NCBI RefSeq assembly: GCF_009826975.1
Contig: NZ_WUMO01000001.1
Location: 310,001-374,000 of the forward strand
Reading direction: 5' to 3'
DNA length: 64,000 bases
Origin: Flavobacterium sp. HBTb2-11-1
Lineage (GTDB): Bacteria > Bacteroidota > Bacteroidia > Flavobacteriales > Flavobacteriaceae
The notes beneath the pieces were generated by a model that had not been told where the DNA came from, made no database searches, and saw nothing but the letters and a program-made list of their open reading frames with translations. The position numbers and the translations under genes are program-made. How positions within the stretch are numbered: the stretch's first letter is position 1; every line of letters begins with the position of its first letter. Shown here piece after piece: positions 62,350 to 64,000 of this stretch.

Positions 62350-63569
62350 TAGCGTATCTTTTAAAATCGGGTTTGCTGCTTGCTGTATTTTATATTGTTT
62401 ATAAAATTCTTTTGGAAAACGAAAAAATGTTTCATTTTAATCGTATTTATCTTCTCGCGAGTATAGTTTTTAGTTTGACAATTCCGTTGCAATTGTTTTC
62501 ACTTGGATCTGTTTTTTCAAACGGAAACCAAAAGATTCAATTAAATCAAATTATGATTGTAACCAGTAAAGCGGTTTTAGATAAGATAAATTACAGTCAA
62601 ATTCTGATTTATTTTTTAGCTGTAGTTTATGGAGTAGTTACAACGATTTTGGTTGTTCGGTTTATTCGAAATTTATTCTCCTTTTATTTCAGAATGAAAA
62701 AGAGTAAGGTGGAAATTGTAAAAGGAGAAAAAGTGGTTTTGACAAAAGAAAAAGTATTGCCTCATTCATTTTGGAACATCATTTTTATTAATCAGGAAGA
62801 TTTTGAAAATGATATGATTCCGGTAGAATTAATTGTTCATGAAAAAGCACATCTAAAACAAAAACATACGGTTGATATTCTTTTTGTCGAGGTTTTGAAA
62901 ATTGTGTTTTGGTTTAATCCTTTATATCTATTGTATGAAAAAGCAATAAAACTCAATCATGAATTTTTAGCGGATGAAGCGGTGAATAAAAGATTTGGAG
63001 AAGTCCGAAATTATCAGAATCTGCTTTTAGATTTTGTCTCTCATAAAAATACTCTTCCGTTGGCGAGTAATCTCAATTATTTAATAACCAAAAAACGTTT
63101 GCTTATGATGGCTAAAGAAAAGTCTCCGATTAGAATGATTTTGAAAGTAGGTTCTGTAACCACTGTCTATGTTCTGTTGCTATTTGTATTTAATACCGAA
63201 GTAATTGCACAATCCAGTATTAATGCAAAAAATCAAAATGATTATAAAATAAGTTACGACACTACAAGTGTAAAAGAACCACAATTTCCGGGAGGAATAG
63301 AAAAATTTTACATGTTTGTTGGCCAAAACTTTAAAATGCCTACAGAATTTGCGAAACAAAAGATGGAGGGGAAAATTTTTATGGAGTTTATGGTGGAAAA
63401 GGATGGAAGTCTGTCTGAATTTAAAATAGTGAAAGATTTAGGTTATGGGGTTGGAGATGAGGCTATAAGAGTTTTAAAGCTTTCTCCAAAATGGATTCCC
63501 GCAACTGAAAACGGAAAACCAGTCAGAGTTACTTATAATTTACCAATTACGATTCAGGCACCCAAATAA
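62346..63569 (+). CDS. BlaR1-like M56 metallopeptidase fused to a TonB C-terminal domain
   Basis: The 407-residue protein has N-terminal membrane helices. The M56 zinc site is VHEKAHLKQKH (H165, E166, H169), with a later Glu in HEFLADEAV. One more membrane helix follows (TTVYVLLLFVFNTEVIA). The C-terminal TonB_C block (FMEFMVEKDGSLSEFKIVKD, DEAIRVLKLSPKW) replaces the penicillin-binding sensor of classical BlaR1. It probably senses something at the outer side and acts on the BlaI-like repressor. Confidence 0.93.
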   Translation: MIAYLLKSGLLLAVFYIVYKILLENEKMFHFNRIYLLASIVFSLTIPLQLFSLGSVFSNGNQKIQLNQIMIVTSKAVLDKINYSQILIYFLAVVYGVVTTILVVRFIRNLFSFYFRMKKSKVEIVKGEKVVLTKEKVLPHSFWNIIFINQEDFENDMIPVELIVHEKAHLKQKHTVDILFVEVLKIVFWFNPLYLLYEKAIKLNHEFLADEAVNKRFGEVRNYQNLLLDFVSHKNTLPLASNLNYLITKKRLLMMAKEKSPIRMILKVGSVTTVYVLLLFVFNTEVIAQSSINAKNQNDYKISYDTTSVKEPQFPGGIEKFYMFVGQNFKMPTEFAKQKMEGKIFMEFMVEKDGSLSEFKIVKDLGYGVGDEAIRVLKLSPKWIPATENGKPVRVTYNLPITIQAPK

Positions 63570-63592
63570 GAAAGTCGTTGCTCCTTTGTTGC

Positions 63593-63628
63593 TTAAAAAA
63601 AATCCGCTTCTTGATGGGAGAAGCGGAT
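63593..63628 (-). terminator. Terminator of the saccharopine dehydrogenase-family gene
   Basis: On the minus strand ATCCGCTTCT pairs with AGAAGCGGAT and is followed by a run of eight T. Confidence 0.85.
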
Positions 63629-63679
63629 AAAATTAAAAACTAATTAAAAAAAATTCTAAAATAAACATGCAGATCCAGA

Positions 63680-64000
63680 CTAGAACAAATCTGGATTGTA
63701 TCCAAAATAAGGTACATTTTGTTCGTTAAAAATGACCCCATATTCTTCTAACTCCTTCAAAATTGGTTCGTAAACTTCCTTTTTGATCGGAAGCTGAACG
63801 CCTGGAGTTGTGATTTTTCCGTTTAAGATTAATAAAGTAGCAATCGCAACCGGAAGCCCAACAGTTTTTGCCATTGCAGTATACGTTTGGTCTTCGCCAA
63901 TGCAAACCATTTTAGAATCGATTTGTTTCTTTTCCCCATTCAACTCATAGCCAAATTTATGATACATTACAATCATATCTTTGTCCTCAGGTTCAAGAGC
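63680..64000 (-). CDS. Saccharopine dehydrogenase-family protein, C-terminal part
   Basis: The frame stays open to the right edge, so the N-terminal NAD-binding domain is outside the window. Visible residues include ALEPEDKDMIVMYHKFGYEL, AMAKTVGLPVAIATLLILNG and a C-terminal IKKEVYEPILKELEEYGVIF. This matches the end of LYS1/LYS9-type enzymes, which act in lysine-related metabolism in the cytoplasm. In Bacteroidota the exact reaction is often not known. Confidence 0.85.
   Translation of the reverse strand, partial: ALEPEDKDMIVMYHKFGYELNGEKKQIDSKMVCIGEDQTYTAMAKTVGLPVAIATLLILNGKITTPGVQLPIKKEVYEPILKELEEYGVIFNEQNVPYFGYNPDLF

Overview
The window looks like a chromosomal segment of a Flavobacterium-type member of the Bacteroidota. 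The DNA is AT-rich. Promoters fit the phylum's TTG-N18/19-TAnnTTTG pattern rather than the E. coli -35/-10 pattern. Lineage markers include a fused MurF-Alr enzyme, SusC-like TonB-dependent receptors with a carboxypeptidase-regulatory-like domain, an M56 peptidase fused to a TonB C-terminal domain, DUF4625 lipoproteins and families of short intergenic hairpin repeats. The genus is an inference from protein style. No rRNA, CRISPR array, prophage or intact insertion sequence is visible.

Layout. 0-4.6 kb: the N-terminus of a prolyl oligopeptidase, a TonB-dependent receptor with a small His/Cys-rich membrane protein, an outer-membrane beta-barrel protein and a PAP2-like membrane protein. 4.7-14 kb: housekeeping genes (murF-alr, mscL, asd, a SUKH protein, a 2Fe-2S ferredoxin, a NifU C-terminal scaffold, an Mrp ATPase and an L,D-transpeptidase). 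14-22 kb: a MacB-type ABC efflux operon divergent from an NtrC-type regulator and its histidine kinase. The divergent region carries a credible sigma-54 promoter and two enhancer sites. 22-27.4 kb: an alkyltransferase-like repair protein, a LysE exporter, trmB, amt, an NTF2-like protein, a three-repeat lipoprotein and hpf. 27.5-30.5 kb: a small paralogous gene preceded by a GC-rich insert, then a type II restriction-modification system. 30.7-33.8 kb: an AsmA-like protein and thioredoxin.

34-39.2 kb is the most interesting part. It looks like a metal-acquisition locus, probably for zinc: an AztD-like His-rich beta-propeller lipoprotein, a TonB-dependent receptor, two DUF4625 lipoproteins and a second His/Cys-rich small protein. 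The promoter of the small protein is covered by two copies of a 15-bp dyad, TGCAAT-N3-GTTGCA, sitting exactly on its -7 and -33 elements. The first receptor locus at 0.3-3 kb has a paralogous receptor and small-protein pair.

39-48 kb: an M1 aminopeptidase with a DUF58 protein, two near-identical tRNA-Asp genes in tandem, a small stress-type cluster including an HdeD-like protein, and two regulators. 48-52.2 kb: an EmrA/EmrB/TolC-type drug efflux operon next to an AraC regulator. 52-58 kb: a patchwork of poorly known accessory genes, with palindromic REP-like elements and a tRNA-Leu. 58-64 kb: an M20 dipeptidase, a secreted TonB-C protein, a frameshifted YwqK-like lipoprotein gene, a DUF6624 protein, a BlaI/BlaR1-like (M56-TonB) pair, and part of a saccharopine dehydrogenase-family gene.

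Start codons were moved inward where a signal peptide or family N-terminus argued for it. Ribosome binding sites give little help because this phylum rarely uses Shine-Dalgarno sequences. All functional calls rest on reading the sequence and recalling families; no database search was run.
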